A stretch of 64,000 bases of DNA from Bacteroidaceae bacterium (GCA_017642425.1 JAGCPB010000020.1:1-64000); one strand, 5' to 3'; counted from the stretch's first letter, positions 45,219-54,786 are shown. A program made the numbers and translations. Notes: generated by a model not told the origin, from the sequence alone.

Positions 45219-45839
45219 CTATCTTGGTGAAAGATTCTGTCCGTTCGGGGCTATTTCTGTAAGATTGATTTCAAAGACCAGGGCTGAATAGCCGGGGATA
45301 TCACCTTTGCCGTCATTTCCGTATGCCAGTCCATAGGGAATGTACAGAATCCAGAAATCACCGCAGTGCATATGCATGGCAGCGGTAGTGACTCCGTCTA
45401 TAAGGCCTGATACCCTGAAGGATGACGGGATGTTTACTGACGGGTCCAGGTTTGCAGTCTTGAATGACTGGTCAATCACCTGACCGTCAGGGTAGTTGTC
45501 AGTAGGCATCAGACGGACGCGATAGTTTATGCGTATGCTGTCTGTATATTGAGGCGATATCGAGTCAGTTCCTTTCTCCAGTACCTGACAATAGACATAT
45601 GAGCCTGTTCCCCATTCTTTTTCGGGGTCGAGTTTGAAAGAGAGCAGCCTGAATGAGTCTCCTTTTACTGCCGTTTCAGGATCCTTGTCGCTGAAACCGA
45701 CGGCTATACCGGAGATAAATTCAGTGTTGCGTTCCTTCCAGTTGGCGTGGTCGTCAAAAGCTTTTGTCTCCTTGCATGAAAGCAAACCAAGCAGGGTGAC
45801 GGCAAGCAGAATGGGGAATATGGCCGGAATGCGTTTCAT
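45219..45839 (-). CDS. FKBP-type peptidyl-prolyl isomerase lipoprotein
   Basis: A 206-residue lipoprotein. The signal peptide ends at GLLSC (Cys 22). The C-terminal FKBP fold (about 95-200) is recognised by INYRVRLMPTD, the VSGLIDGVTTAAMHMHCGD step, WILYIPYGLAYGNDG and PGYSALVFEINL. Residues 25-90 form an N-terminal part of the kind used for dimerisation in other FKBPs. It should speed proline isomerisation in proteins at the envelope. It starts 2 nt after the glyS stop and is probably transcribed with it. Confidence 0.88.
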   Translation of the reverse strand: MKRIPAIFPILLAVTLLGLLSCKETKAFDDHANWKERNTEFISGIAVGFSDKDPETAVKGDSFRLLSFKLDPEKEWGTGSYVYCQVLEKGTDSISPQYTDSIRINYRVRLMPTDNYPDGQVIDQSFKTANLDPSVNIPSSFRVSGLIDGVTTAAMHMHCGDFWILYIPYGLAYGNDGKGDIPGYSALVFEINLTEIAPNGQNLSPR

Positions 45840-45841
45840 TT

Positions 45842-47380
45842 TCAGAGTGTCTTGAGCACGCTTGTTATTGAAACAGTGTCAGATAGTATATTGCAGAGGT
45901 CTGCAATCTTAACGCGCTGCTGCTCCATGGTGTCACGGTTGCGCAGGGTAACGGTCTTGTCCTCAAGTGACTGATGGTCAACTGTCACGCAGAACGGGGT
46001 GCCGATGGCATCCTGACGGCGGTAACGCTTGCCGATAGAATCCTTCTCGTCATACTGGCAGTTGAAGTGGAACTTGAGGTCGTTCTGGATGGAACGTGCC
46101 AGCTCGGGCAGTCCGTCTTTCTTTACCAGAGGCAGGATAGCCAGCTTTACAGGGGCCAGCGGTGCAGGCAGGTGCAGGACTACGCGGGTCTCGCCGTTCT
46201 CAAGGGGCTGCTCCTCATATGATGCGCACATGACACTCAGGAACATGCGGTCAACACCGATAGAGGTCTCTATCACGAACGGAGTGTAGCTCTCGTTGGT
46301 CTCGGGGTCAAAGTACTTTATGCTCTTGCCGCTGTACTTCTCATGCTGTGAGAGGTCAAAGTTTGTACGGCTGTGGATACCCTCCACCTCCTTGAAGCCA
46401 AACGGCATCAGGAACTCGATATCGGTAGCTGCGTTGGCGTAGTGGGCCAGCTTGTCATGGTCATGGAAACGGTAGTGGTCTGCACCGAATCCAAGGGCCT
46501 GATGCCATTTCATGCGGGTCTCCTTCCACTTGGCGAACCAGTCAAGCTCGGTGCCGGGCTTGATGAAGAACTGCATCTCCATCTGCTCGAACTCACGCAT
46601 GCGGAATATGAACTGGCGGGCAACAATCTCATTGCGGAAAGCCTTACCTATCTGGGCGATACCGAAAGGAATCTTCATGCGGCCGGTCTTCTGCACGTTC
46701 AGGTAGTTTACGAATATGCCTTGTGCGGTCTCGGGACGCAGATATATCTTCATGGCGCCGTCGGCGGTAGAACCCATCTCGGTCTGGAACATGAGGTTGA
46801 ACTGGCGGACATCTGTCCAGTTTCGGGTGCCGCTTATGGGGCATACTATGCCCTCATCCAGGATGATCTGCTTGAGCTCGTCAAGGTTTCCGTCATTCAT
46901 GGCCTTCTTGTAACGGTCATGCAGTGCGTCACGCCTGGCAATATGCTCCAGGACGTTGGCGCTGGTGGCGCGGTACTTGGCCTCATCGAATGAGTCACCG
47001 AAACGCTTGCGGGCCTTGGCAACCTCCTTCTCTATCTTCTCGTCATACTTGGCAATCTGGTCCTCAATCAGGACGTCGGCGCGGTAACGCTTCTTTGAGT
47101 CGCGGTTGTCAATGAGGGGGTCATTGAATGCATCAACGTGACCTGATGCCTTCCATATGGTGGGGTGCATGAAAATTGCTGAGTCAATACCCACAATATT
47201 GTCATGCAGCAGGACCATGCTCTGCCACCAGTAGTTCTTGATGTTGTTCTTCATCTCAACACCCAGCTGCCCGTAGTCATAGACAGCTCCCAGACCATCA
47301 TAAATCTCACTTGAAGGGAATACGAATCCGTACTCCTTGCAATGCGCTACAATCTTTTTGAAAACGTCTTCCTGTGCCAT
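45842..47380 (-). CDS. glyS: Glycyl-tRNA synthetase (alpha2, class II)
   Basis: Charges tRNA-Gly with glycine. It has 512 residues in a single chain, the homodimeric type rather than the alpha/beta tetramer. The N-terminus carries FPSSEIYDGLGAVYDYGQLG. Class II motif 2 is RNEIVARQFIFRMREFEQME, and motif 3 lies in FVIETSIGVDRMFLSVM. The C-terminal anticodon-binding domain begins near LPAPLAPVKLAILPLVKKDG. Its -7 box is at 47407-47414. The FKBP gene follows. Confidence 0.96.
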   Translation of the reverse strand: MAQEDVFKKIVAHCKEYGFVFPSSEIYDGLGAVYDYGQLGVEMKNNIKNYWWQSMVLLHDNIVGIDSAIFMHPTIWKASGHVDAFNDPLIDNRDSKKRYRADVLIEDQIAKYDEKIEKEVAKARKRFGDSFDEAKYRATSANVLEHIARRDALHDRYKKAMNDGNLDELKQIILDEGIVCPISGTRNWTDVRQFNLMFQTEMGSTADGAMKIYLRPETAQGIFVNYLNVQKTGRMKIPFGIAQIGKAFRNEIVARQFIFRMREFEQMEMQFFIKPGTELDWFAKWKETRMKWHQALGFGADHYRFHDHDKLAHYANAATDIEFLMPFGFKEVEGIHSRTNFDLSQHEKYSGKSIKYFDPETNESYTPFVIETSIGVDRMFLSVMCASYEEQPLENGETRVVLHLPAPLAPVKLAILPLVKKDGLPELARSIQNDLKFHFNCQYDEKDSIGKRYRRQDAIGTPFCVTVDHQSLEDKTVTLRNRDTMEQQRVKIADLCNILSDTVSITSVLKTL

Positions 47381-47406
47381 AATATGCTATTATGCGAAAA
47401 TTTGCG

Positions 47407-47414
47407 CAAAGGTA
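47407..47414 (-). promoter_or_regulatory. -7 box of glyS
   Basis: Minus-strand TACCTTTG, 26 nt before the glyS start codon. No good -33 element was found. Confidence 0.55.
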
Positions 47415-47552
47415 CTTCTTTTTATTTAATAAAAAGGACTATACCCTTTAAAATAACCTAATTGGAGCGCTTTTGGATAAATGACGTATAAATTACAAAG
47501 CGCGGATTGTTGATAAGTTCAGGGCAAAAAAAAGACAACTTAACATGTGTGA

Positions 47553-47584
47553 TTGGGATTTGTCATTGAAAAGCAGTAATTTCG
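47553..47584 (+). promoter_or_regulatory. Possible promoter of parC
   Basis: A variant -7 box TAATTTCG (47577-47584) has a TTGG at 47553-47556 about 20 bp upstream. The octamer is the same as the one at 11207 before the SulP gene. The divergent gap 47381-47617 holds nothing else recognisable. Confidence 0.4.
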
Positions 47585-47617
47585 CGTCTGACAATTAAAT
47601 TCGGGTTATTACAGACA

Positions 47618-50311
47618 ATGAGCGACGAGATAGAGAGTGTGGATGATGAGCTCCATGAAACCGGGGCGGAAGGAACTGACGAGGCTCAGGAAACCGGGCA
47701 TTCATCGTACCATCCTGTAACGGATGACAATGGTATGATACGCCACCAGCTTTCCGGTATGTACCAGGGCTGGTTTCTGGATTATGCGTCATACGTTATT
47801 CTGGAACGTGCCGTGCCTCATTTCGTGGATGGTCTCAAGCCCGTTCAGAGACGTATCCTTCACTCAATGAAACGTTTGGATGACGGCCGTTTCAACAAGG
47901 TTGCAAACATAGTGGGACACACCATGCAGTTCCATCCGCACGGTGACGCCTCCATAGGCGACGCTCTTGTCCAGATGGGGCAGAAGGACCTGCTTATAGA
48001 GTGTCAGGGAAACTGGGGAAATATCCTTACAGGCCACCGTGCAGCCGCACCCCGATACATTGAGGCCCGCCTGTCAAAATTCGCTCTTGAGACATTGTTC
48101 AACCCCAAGACTACGGAGTGGAAAGCATCTTATGACGGCCGTAACAGAGAGCCGGTCACCCTGCCTGTCAAGTTCCCGTTGCTGCTTGCTCAGGGAGCTG
48201 AGGGTATTGCCGTAGGTCTGTCATGCAAGATATTGCCGCATAACTTTAACGAGTTATGTGATGCCGCCGTATCATACCTGAACAATGAGGAGTTTCATCT
48301 ATATCCCGATTTCCAGACCGGCGGCGCCGTTGATGTGTCCCGTTATAATGACGGTGAGCGCGGCGGAATGGTACGCATCCGCGCCAAGATATCAAAGGAG
48401 GCCGATAACAAGACGCTTGTCATTACCGAGATTCCGTATGGCGAGAACGTGATGACCTTGTGTGATTCAATTGTCAAGGCCGGAGAGAAAGGCAAGATCA
48501 AGATCCGTAAGGTTGAGAACCTTACCGCCGATAAGGTTGAGATACGCATTTCGCTTGCTCCGGGCGTGTCATCGGACAAGACTATAGACGCCCTTTATGC
48601 ATTCACCAACTGTGAGGTGAGCATTTCACCCAACTGCTGTGTGATTGATGAGAACAAACCGCACTTCCTTACGGTAAGCGATGTGCTGCGTAAATCTGTA
48701 GACAATACTAAGGAACTTCTGCGCCGCGAACTGGAGATAGAGCGTGGCGAGATTCTGGAACAGCTTCATTTCGCATCACTTGAAAAGATATTCATTGAGG
48801 AGCGTATATATAAGGACCGCGAGTTTGAAGAGGCTCCCACCATGGATGCCGCCTGCGAGCATATTGACGACCGCCTGACTCCGTACTATCCCCAGATGAT
48901 ACGTGAGGTGACAAAGGATGACATCCTCAAGCTGATGGAGATCAAAATGGCCCGTATCCTCAAGTTCAACAAGGAGAAGGCCGAGGAGGCCATTGTAAAG
49001 ATGAAGGCCGACATAGCCCGTATTGACAAGGACCTGAACAATATGGTGAATGTGACCATACGCTGGTTCAATATGCTCAAGAACAGGTACGGGGCACAGT
49101 ATGAACGCCGCACCGAGATAAAGAACTTTGACACCATAGTGGCCACCAAGGTGGTTGAGGCCAACCAGAAACTCTACATAAACCGTGCTGACGGATTCAT
49201 CGGCATGGAACTCAAGAAGGATGAGTACGTATGCAACTGCTCTGACCTGGATGACATAATACTGTTCTATAAGGACGGCCGTTACAAGGTGGTCAAGGTG
49301 GCCGACAAACTTTTTGTTGGCCAGGGCGTACTCTATCTTGACGTGTTCAAGAAGAATGACAAGCGCACTATTTACAATGTGGTGTATCGCGACGGACGCA
49401 ATGGTGCATACTTCATGAAGAGGTTCGCAGCCACGGGTCTGACACGTGACAAGGAGTATGACCTGACACAGGGCAAGGCGGGATCCAGAATAATGTACTT
49501 CAGTGCAAACCACAACGGTGAGGCTGAGATCATCAAGATTACCCTAAAGCCCAATCCCAAGCTCAAGAAACCTGTGTTTGACAGGGATTTCAGCGAACTT
49601 ATGATCAAGGGCCGTCAGTCCATGGGTAATCTGCTTACCCGTAACGAGGTAAAGAGCATAGGTCTGAAAGCACAGGGAACTTCAACGTTAGGCGGCCGTA
49701 AGGTATGGTTTGACAGGGATATACTGCGTCTGGATTTTGACGGTCACGGTGAGTATCTGGGCGAGTTTGACAGCGATGACATGCTGCTGGTTATTAATGC
49801 GGACGGTGAGTACTACACTACCGCTCCCGATGCCAACTGTCATTTTGATCCGGGCCTTCTGCGCATAGAGAAGTATGATCAGGGCAAGGTCTGGACCGTG
49901 CTGTTGTTTGACGCCTCCCAGAAGGGTTATCTTTATCTCAAGAGATTCAATCTTGACCCGTCGGCCAAACGCATAAACATTCTGGGTGAAGAGAAAGGAA
50001 GCAGGCTGGTCCTGTTAACAGATACGGTCTATCCACGTCTATTGGTTACCATGGGCGGTGCAGACAGTTTCCGCGAGCCTATGGAGCTGGATGCCGAGAG
50101 TTTTGTAGGCATAAAGGGAGTTAAGGCCCGTGGGCGCAGAGTTACGGCTTATAAAGTCAAGGATGTTGAGGAACTGGAGCCACTGCGAATGCCGGAACCT
50201 GATCCTGAACCCGTGAATGCCGATATTGACTCTGATGAAAATGACAGTCCTGTCCAGGAGGATGAAGATAATACCCAAAAAGTTGATGACGGTCAATTGT
50301 CGCTGTTCTAA
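47618..50311 (+). CDS. parC: DNA topoisomerase IV subunit A (ParC-like)
   Basis: A type IIA topoisomerase breakage-reunion subunit, 897 residues. An acidic N-terminal tail (1-40) precedes the catalytic core (YVILERAVPHFVDGLKPVQR; HGDASIGDALVQMGQ). The active-site tyrosine is Y147 in APRYIEARL. A long coiled-coil arm (about 370-490) and beta-pinwheel-like C-terminal repeats follow, then an acidic end. The absence of a GyrA box favours ParC, as does NCBI-style annotation of this Bacteroidetes family as topoisomerase IV. parE is not in the window. The 3' end overlaps the next gene by about 50 nt. Confidence 0.9.
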   Translation: MSDEIESVDDELHETGAEGTDEAQETGHSSYHPVTDDNGMIRHQLSGMYQGWFLDYASYVILERAVPHFVDGLKPVQRRILHSMKRLDDGRFNKVANIVGHTMQFHPHGDASIGDALVQMGQKDLLIECQGNWGNILTGHRAAAPRYIEARLSKFALETLFNPKTTEWKASYDGRNREPVTLPVKFPLLLAQGAEGIAVGLSCKILPHNFNELCDAAVSYLNNEEFHLYPDFQTGGAVDVSRYNDGERGGMVRIRAKISKEADNKTLVITEIPYGENVMTLCDSIVKAGEKGKIKIRKVENLTADKVEIRISLAPGVSSDKTIDALYAFTNCEVSISPNCCVIDENKPHFLTVSDVLRKSVDNTKELLRRELEIERGEILEQLHFASLEKIFIEERIYKDREFEEAPTMDAACEHIDDRLTPYYPQMIREVTKDDILKLMEIKMARILKFNKEKAEEAIVKMKADIARIDKDLNNMVNVTIRWFNMLKNRYGAQYERRTEIKNFDTIVATKVVEANQKLYINRADGFIGMELKKDEYVCNCSDLDDIILFYKDGRYKVVKVADKLFVGQGVLYLDVFKKNDKRTIYNVVYRDGRNGAYFMKRFAATGLTRDKEYDLTQGKAGSRIMYFSANHNGEAEIIKITLKPNPKLKKPVFDRDFSELMIKGRQSMGNLLTRNEVKSIGLKAQGTSTLGGRKVWFDRDILRLDFDGHGEYLGEFDSDDMLLVINADGEYYTTAPDANCHFDPGLLRIEKYDQGKVWTVLLFDASQKGYLYLKRFNLDPSAKRINILGEEKGSRLVLLTDTVYPRLLVTMGGADSFREPMELDAESFVGIKGVKARGRRVTAYKVKDVEELEPLRMPEPDPEPVNADIDSDENDSPVQEDEDNTQKVDDGQLSLF

Positions 50312-51134
50312 CCCGTTGATACCGCTGTTGTTTTCGGTAATCCTGACGGTTGTGCCACTGCAGGCCCGGTCGCAGCGGACAGTCTGGAGTCTGCCTGATT
50401 ACAATGAGACGGTAAGGACATGGTCAGTGGCATTCGGCAACGCATTTGCACGTGACACATATCTGTCTGCATCCAGTTATGACGGATGGGCGCTTGGATT
50501 TGAGAATGACAGTTGGACCGGATACAGACCGTACAGGTTGTTCAAGTATGGAAGATTCCATTCAAACCTGCTGTTCAGTCCTATGAAGAACCGTCTGGGT
50601 GGTGGAAGCACTATGGAACTGGCGGGTTCTGAACATGCTGCATTCCTGTGGCCGGCGGTAAAGAGCAGTATGTGTGACCTGCTGATAGGTCCTGCCATAT
50701 TGATGGATCTGGGAGTGCTGTACAACCAGCAGAATTCAAACAATCCGGTCACTCTTGAAGGCTATCTGGGAACGGGTTTCTGTGTTGACAACACGTTCCG
50801 TTTCAGCCTGTTCCGTTATGACATGGCTTTGCAGGCTACTCTCTACCTGCCTCTTGCGGGGATAGGTTTTGCGCCTGACTATGACCAGCCCTATTGGTAT
50901 ATGTACAAGTACAGCGAATACGGCAAGGCCATTCACCTTATATGGCCGTTTAACAATATAGCGCTTACACATCAGATTGCGTTGGTATTGCCGATACGTG
51001 GCGACCGTTTAAGGATAGGTTATACATTTGACTATACAAACAACAGTCTGGGTGGTCATAAAAGAAGTGTCGGGAACAATATGTTCACTTTAGGCTATAC
51101 AATTATATTCCAGACAAAGGAGTGGGGCAGATGA
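50262..51134 (+). CDS. DUF3316-like exported protein
   Basis: A protein of about 290 residues that I match to the DUF3316 family of Bacteroidetes. The signal-peptide core is NPLIPLLFSVILTVVPLQA. Strand-rich motifs follow (SVAFGNAFARDTYLSASSYDG; LGFENDSWTG; LGGHKRSVGNNMFTLGYTI), suggesting a small outer-membrane barrel. The frame is open from 50217; ATG 50262 or 50286 are both plausible, and each overlaps the end of parC. Its stop overlaps the start of the S41 peptidase (ATGA), so the two are coupled. Function unknown. Confidence 0.75.
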   Translation: MKIIPKKLMTVNCRCSNPLIPLLFSVILTVVPLQARSQRTVWSLPDYNETVRTWSVAFGNAFARDTYLSASSYDGWALGFENDSWTGYRPYRLFKYGRFHSNLLFSPMKNRLGGGSTMELAGSEHAAFLWPAVKSSMCDLLIGPAILMDLGVLYNQQNSNNPVTLEGYLGTGFCVDNTFRFSLFRYDMALQATLYLPLAGIGFAPDYDQPYWYMYKYSEYGKAIHLIWPFNNIALTHQIALVLPIRGDRLRIGYTFDYTNNSLGGHKRSVGNNMFTLGYTIIFQTKEWGR

Positions 51135-52192
51135 ACAGAAGTTTTTTACATACGGTATCTTTTGTCGGGGCGTTGTTGCTGATGATGATCCCTGTCTCAT
51201 GCGCATGGGACCAGGAGAAAAAGGACCAGGAGTATGCCAACACTCCACAGGGAAATTTCATGGCCCTGTGGACCATAATGGACGAGCGTTACTGTTTCTT
51301 TGACCTTAAGAAAGAAAGACTTGGAGTTGACTGGGATGAGGTAAAGCACAGGTACAGTGCCAGCATATCGGACAATATCTCAGACAAGGCCCTGTTTGAG
51401 GTCTTCTGTAAGATGATAGGCGAACTGCGTGACGGTCATGTAAACCTGACAAGCGTATATGACTATGGGCGCAACTGGAGCTGGAAGACAGACTATCCCG
51501 CCAATTTCTCAAAGGATCTGCAGGACAGATATTTGGGTAATGACTATGTGATAGGCGGAAACGGATATTACTACCGAGTGCTTGATGATAACATAGGATA
51601 TCTGGTGGTGGGGAGCTTTGAGTCCGGCACGTCAAGCGGCCGTATGAATGTCATGTTCAATAACATGGCTCTTTGCAACGGCCTTATAATAGATATCCGT
51701 GACAATGGGGGCGGTGATTTGACTGCTGCCGAGTTCCTGGCATCACATTTTACAGAAAAGAAGGTTACGGTGGGTTATTACTGCTACAAGACTGGTCCCG
51801 GTCATAATGATTTCTCCAGGCTGTACAAAAATGAGTTGAGTCCGGCCAAGGAGGATTTGAGGTGGATCAAACCGGTGGTGGTCCTTACAAACCGGGGCTG
51901 TTTCAGCAGTGCCAACGATTTTGCATACACAATGAAGGCGTTGGACAATGTCACGCTCCTGGGTGATACCACTGGCGGCGGCGGAGGCCTGCCCATGTCA
52001 TCCGAACTGCCAAACGGCTGGGTGGTGCGGTTCTCATCGGCCCCTACATTTGATGCCGACACCAATCATGTTGAGTTTGGAATAGCACCTGATATCAGGG
52101 TGGATATGCTTGAAGAGGATATTCAGGTAGGGGTGGATACCTACATAGAGAGGGCGCGTAAGTACATTAACGACAAAATAGTTAATCCTTAA
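51131..52192 (+). CDS. S41-family peptidase lipoprotein
   Basis: An exported serine protease of the C-terminal processing type, 353 residues. The signal peptide ends at IPVSC (Cys 24), so it is a lipoprotein. After a short helical domain (about 40-110) the S41 core contains IGYLVVGSF, GLIIDIRDNGGGDLTAAEFLA and the nucleophile region TNRGCFSSANDFAYTMK. No PDZ domain is apparent between them, which is usual for the small Bacteroidetes S41 group. ATG 51131 overlaps the previous stop; a GTG at 51122 is less likely. sppA follows after 3 nt. Confidence 0.9.
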   Translation: MNRSFLHTVSFVGALLLMMIPVSCAWDQEKKDQEYANTPQGNFMALWTIMDERYCFFDLKKERLGVDWDEVKHRYSASISDNISDKALFEVFCKMIGELRDGHVNLTSVYDYGRNWSWKTDYPANFSKDLQDRYLGNDYVIGGNGYYYRVLDDNIGYLVVGSFESGTSSGRMNVMFNNMALCNGLIIDIRDNGGGDLTAAEFLASHFTEKKVTVGYYCYKTGPGHNDFSRLYKNELSPAKEDLRWIKPVVVLTNRGCFSSANDFAYTMKALDNVTLLGDTTGGGGGLPMSSELPNGWVVRFSSAPTFDADTNHVEFGIAPDIRVDMLEEDIQVGVDTYIERARKYINDKIVNP

Positions 52193-52195
52193 AAT

Positions 52196-53911
52196 ATGAA
52201 GAAGACACGTTTGTTTATCATTGCCATTGTGGCTATGCTGCCTCTGATGGCAAGTGCTGGAAAAGCCAAAGTTCTGAAAATTGATTTCAAGAATCCCATT
52301 GCAGAGCGCCATGCAGGAGGTTCATCCATTGACATCATGTCAATCGTGAACAGGACTCCCAACTCGGTCACCCTTTACAGTTACATAAATGCAATAGACG
52401 CTGCTGCCGAGGACAAGAATATAGGAATGATTTATATGACACCCGAGAATGTTTCGGCCGGTACTGCGCAGTTGGAGGAGATTCGTGCCGCTCTTGAGCG
52501 TTTCAAGGCATCGGGCAAGCCTATAGTCGCTTACTGCAGGACATTGGGCAACGGTTCATACTACCTGGCTTCTGTGGCCGACAAGATTATACTTGATCCG
52601 GCATCGGAGAGCACCATTTCCGGATTGAGCGCTCAGATGATATTCCTTAAGGATATTCTGGATGCCCTGCATGTTGATGTACAGCTGATTCGTCACGGTA
52701 AATACAAATCAGCCGGAGAGATGTATACCCGCAGCAGTTCAAGCCCCGAGAACCGCTTGCAGAATGAGGAACTTATAAATTCAATCTGGGACTGCATGAC
52801 AGCGCAGATGGCGGCTTCACGCGGTATCAGCCAGGAGAAGTTCAATGAGATGATTGATAACCTGGAACTCGGTCTGGCCCAGGACTATAAGGAGAAGGGC
52901 CTGATTGACGAGGCCTGGTACAAGGATGAGGTTGAGCAGTATCTTTGCGAGCAGAATGGTGTCAAGAAGATTGGTGAGATTGGTTTTGTAAAGATCAACA
53001 AGTATGCATCAAAACTTAAGAATAAGGGTAGCCGTAAGAACAAGATAGCCATAGTGTATGCAGACGGTGAAATCAAGGACAGCGGATCAGATGCCGATAT
53101 TGTAGGAACCAAACTGGCCAGCACTTTGCGCAAGGTTCGTGATGACAAGAAAATCAAGGCTGTGGTGTTCCGTGTGAACTCTCCGGGCGGAAGCGCTCAG
53201 GCAGCCGAGGCTATAAGACATGAGATTCAGCTCTTGCGTGCCGAGAAGCCGGTTATAGTAAGCTTTGGAGACTATGCCGCATCAGGCGGTTATTGGATAT
53301 CGGCCGAAACTGACCAGATATTTACCGACAACAACACCATAACAGGTTCAATAGGCGTATTTGGTCTTATTCCCAGTGTGGGCAATACGGCTAAAGATGT
53401 TCTCAAGGTTAACATAGAGACTGTAGGCACCACACCGCACAGTGATATGATGAGCGGAATCCGCAAGCTTGATGATGCCGAGGTAGCATATATCCAGAGG
53501 CAGATAGAAAAGATTTACGATGATTTTACCGGTCTGGTATCAAATGGCCGCGGCATGTCCAAGGACAGTGTCGATGCAATAGGTCAGGGTCGCGTATGGT
53601 CGGGAGTTGACGCTATGGGCATAGGACTGGCTGACCGTAAGGGTGGACTCCGCGATGCCATAGACTTTGCCGCCGAGAAAGTTGGTCTGGGCAAGTTGGA
53701 TTACCGGATCAGTCAGTATCCTGTAGCCAAGGAGGTTTCCCTGTTGCAGATGCTTTCGGGTGGCGGACAGGATGACACGGAGGAGAATCTGACAAGCAGC
53801 ATTGAGTCACAGCCTTCTCTGAGCGACATGTTCCCTGCTATCGCAAGGATGCGCGAGTTGAGAAGCGCAACCATTATGCTCCGTTTGGAGAATGTGATGG
53901 AAATAAAATGA
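52196..53911 (+). CDS. sppA: Signal peptide peptidase SppA (67K type)
   Basis: A membrane-anchored serine/lysine protease that degrades cleaved signal peptides. It has 571 residues, the double-domain type. A signal-anchor helix covers about residues 4-21. The catalytic lysine is K171 in HGKYKSAGE and the nucleophile S363 in GDYAASGGYWIS, matching the spacing in E. coli SppA. The second S49 domain also shows VNSPGGSAQAAEAI. It is third in a coupled set with the DUF3316-like and S41 genes, a grouping that suggests envelope protein turnover. Confidence 0.94.
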   Translation: MKKTRLFIIAIVAMLPLMASAGKAKVLKIDFKNPIAERHAGGSSIDIMSIVNRTPNSVTLYSYINAIDAAAEDKNIGMIYMTPENVSAGTAQLEEIRAALERFKASGKPIVAYCRTLGNGSYYLASVADKIILDPASESTISGLSAQMIFLKDILDALHVDVQLIRHGKYKSAGEMYTRSSSSPENRLQNEELINSIWDCMTAQMAASRGISQEKFNEMIDNLELGLAQDYKEKGLIDEAWYKDEVEQYLCEQNGVKKIGEIGFVKINKYASKLKNKGSRKNKIAIVYADGEIKDSGSDADIVGTKLASTLRKVRDDKKIKAVVFRVNSPGGSAQAAEAIRHEIQLLRAEKPVIVSFGDYAASGGYWISAETDQIFTDNNTITGSIGVFGLIPSVGNTAKDVLKVNIETVGTTPHSDMMSGIRKLDDAEVAYIQRQIEKIYDDFTGLVSNGRGMSKDSVDAIGQGRVWSGVDAMGIGLADRKGGLRDAIDFAAEKVGLGKLDYRISQYPVAKEVSLLQMLSGGGQDDTEENLTSSIESQPSLSDMFPAIARMRELRSATIMLRLENVMEIK

Positions 53912-53913
53912 TG

Positions 53914-53945
53914 TTTGGCGTTTACATCTAAAACAACTACCTTTG
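53914..53945 (+). promoter_or_regulatory. Promoter of tRNA-Leu(TAG)
   Basis: The -33 TTTG (53914-53917) and -7 TACCTTTG (53938-53945) have a 20-bp spacer, a full consensus match. Confidence 0.8.
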
Positions 53946-53978
53946 CAGCGCGTTCCGTAACCGGAGCGCGCTTTGCTT

Positions 53979-54060
53979 GCGGGCGTGGCGGAATTGGTAG
54001 ACGCGCTAGACTTAGGATCTAGTATCTTAAGATGTGTAGGTTCGAGTCCTATCGCCCGTA
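53979..54060 (+). tRNA. tRNA-Leu (anticodon TAG)
   Basis: An 82-nt class II tRNA with acceptor GCGGGCG/CGCCCGT (one G-U), anticodon stem CTAGA/TCTAG with loop CTTAGGA (TAG), a long variable arm (TATCTTAAGATGT), and T arm GTAGG-TTCGAGT-CCTAT. CCA is not encoded. Confidence 0.95.
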
Positions 54061-54100
54061 CGAATAAAGGTGGCCGGAAAGCCACCTTTGTTCGTACGGG
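54055..54100 (+). terminator. tRNA-Leu terminator with inverted copy of the tRNA 3' end
   Basis: The core stem AAAGGTGGC/GCCACCTTT is at 54066-54074 with 54081-54089. Beyond it, TTCGTACGGG (54091-54100) is the reverse complement of 54055-54064, which includes the last six tRNA bases. Weaker similarity to the T arm runs to about 54112. Confidence 0.85.
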
Positions 54101-54190
54101 GGTTAGGAATCGGGTGTTGGGTCAATGCATACGGGTGTGTCTGTTTAACACCAATTAACATCTACTCGGGAAACATAAAACATTTATTTG

Positions 54191-54282
54191 TACTTTTGCA
54201 CTTTGATAATAGCGGATTTAATGGCGATAGAGGGGATTTGATAATCCGATGTATATGTTAAAGGAGGACTGCTTTATATTTG
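54191..54282 (+). promoter_or_regulatory. Candidate -7 boxes before the Big_2 lipoprotein gene
   Basis: TACTTTTG (54191-54198) and TATATTTG (54275-54282) both match TAnnTTTG. The second leaves a leader of about 28 nt to the ATG at 54316. Neither has a clear -33 partner. No gene lies in 54061-54315. Confidence 0.45.
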
Positions 54283-54315
54283 GGAAATGTCTAACAATCA
54301 AATAAACAATTATTT

Positions 54316-54786
54316 ATGAGAAAGAATGCAAAATTGATTCTTGCTGCGGCGGTATGTCTTACGGCAATTGCCGGTTGTAATTTCGCCGAAGAACAAGAGG
54401 TTATTGTTTCTGTCAGAAGTGTTTCTTTGGACCGTACCAAGGAGGATATGACGATTGGCGGTACATCCGTCCTTTACGCCACAGTATTGCCCGAGAATGC
54501 TACAGACAAATCTTTGAAGTTTACTTCGAGTGATCCTGAGGTAGTTAAAGTTGATGAGAACGGTGTTATTACCGCTCTTAAAGCCGGTACAGCTGTCATT
54601 ACCGCCCAGAGTCAGGAGGTTCTGCCCATAGATGTTACTTATGAGCACAAGAAGGCTACCTGCACTATAACTGTCAAGGACTCGGAACAGTCTGATTTCA
54701 TTTCACTGAAGTTAGGTGCTGACGGTAAATGGTCTTTTGACATGCTCCCCTATGATTATGAGATTGTGGTTGAGTATGAGGATTAA
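54316..54786 (+). CDS. Lipoprotein with bacterial Ig-like (Big_2) domain
   Basis: A 156-residue lipoprotein. The signal peptide ends at AIAGC (Cys 21). A single Big_2 domain (about 32-118) follows: VSLDRTKEDMTIGGTSVLYA, VLPENATDKSLKFTSSDPEV and ENGVITALKAGTAVITAQS are its classic steps. A short acidic C-terminus of unknown fold ends the protein. Such domains mediate adhesion or act as spacers at the cell surface. The next gene, also for a surface protein, starts 31 nt later. Confidence 0.88.
   Translation: MRKNAKLILAAAVCLTAIAGCNFAEEQEVIVSVRSVSLDRTKEDMTIGGTSVLYATVLPENATDKSLKFTSSDPEVVKVDENGVITALKAGTAVITAQSQEVLPIDVTYEHKKATCTITVKDSEQSDFISLKLGADGKWSFDMLPYDYEIVVEYED

Noticed and set aside
53973..54158. 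Open frame over tRNA-Leu
   Set aside because: It coincides with the tRNA and terminator; no support as a protein.
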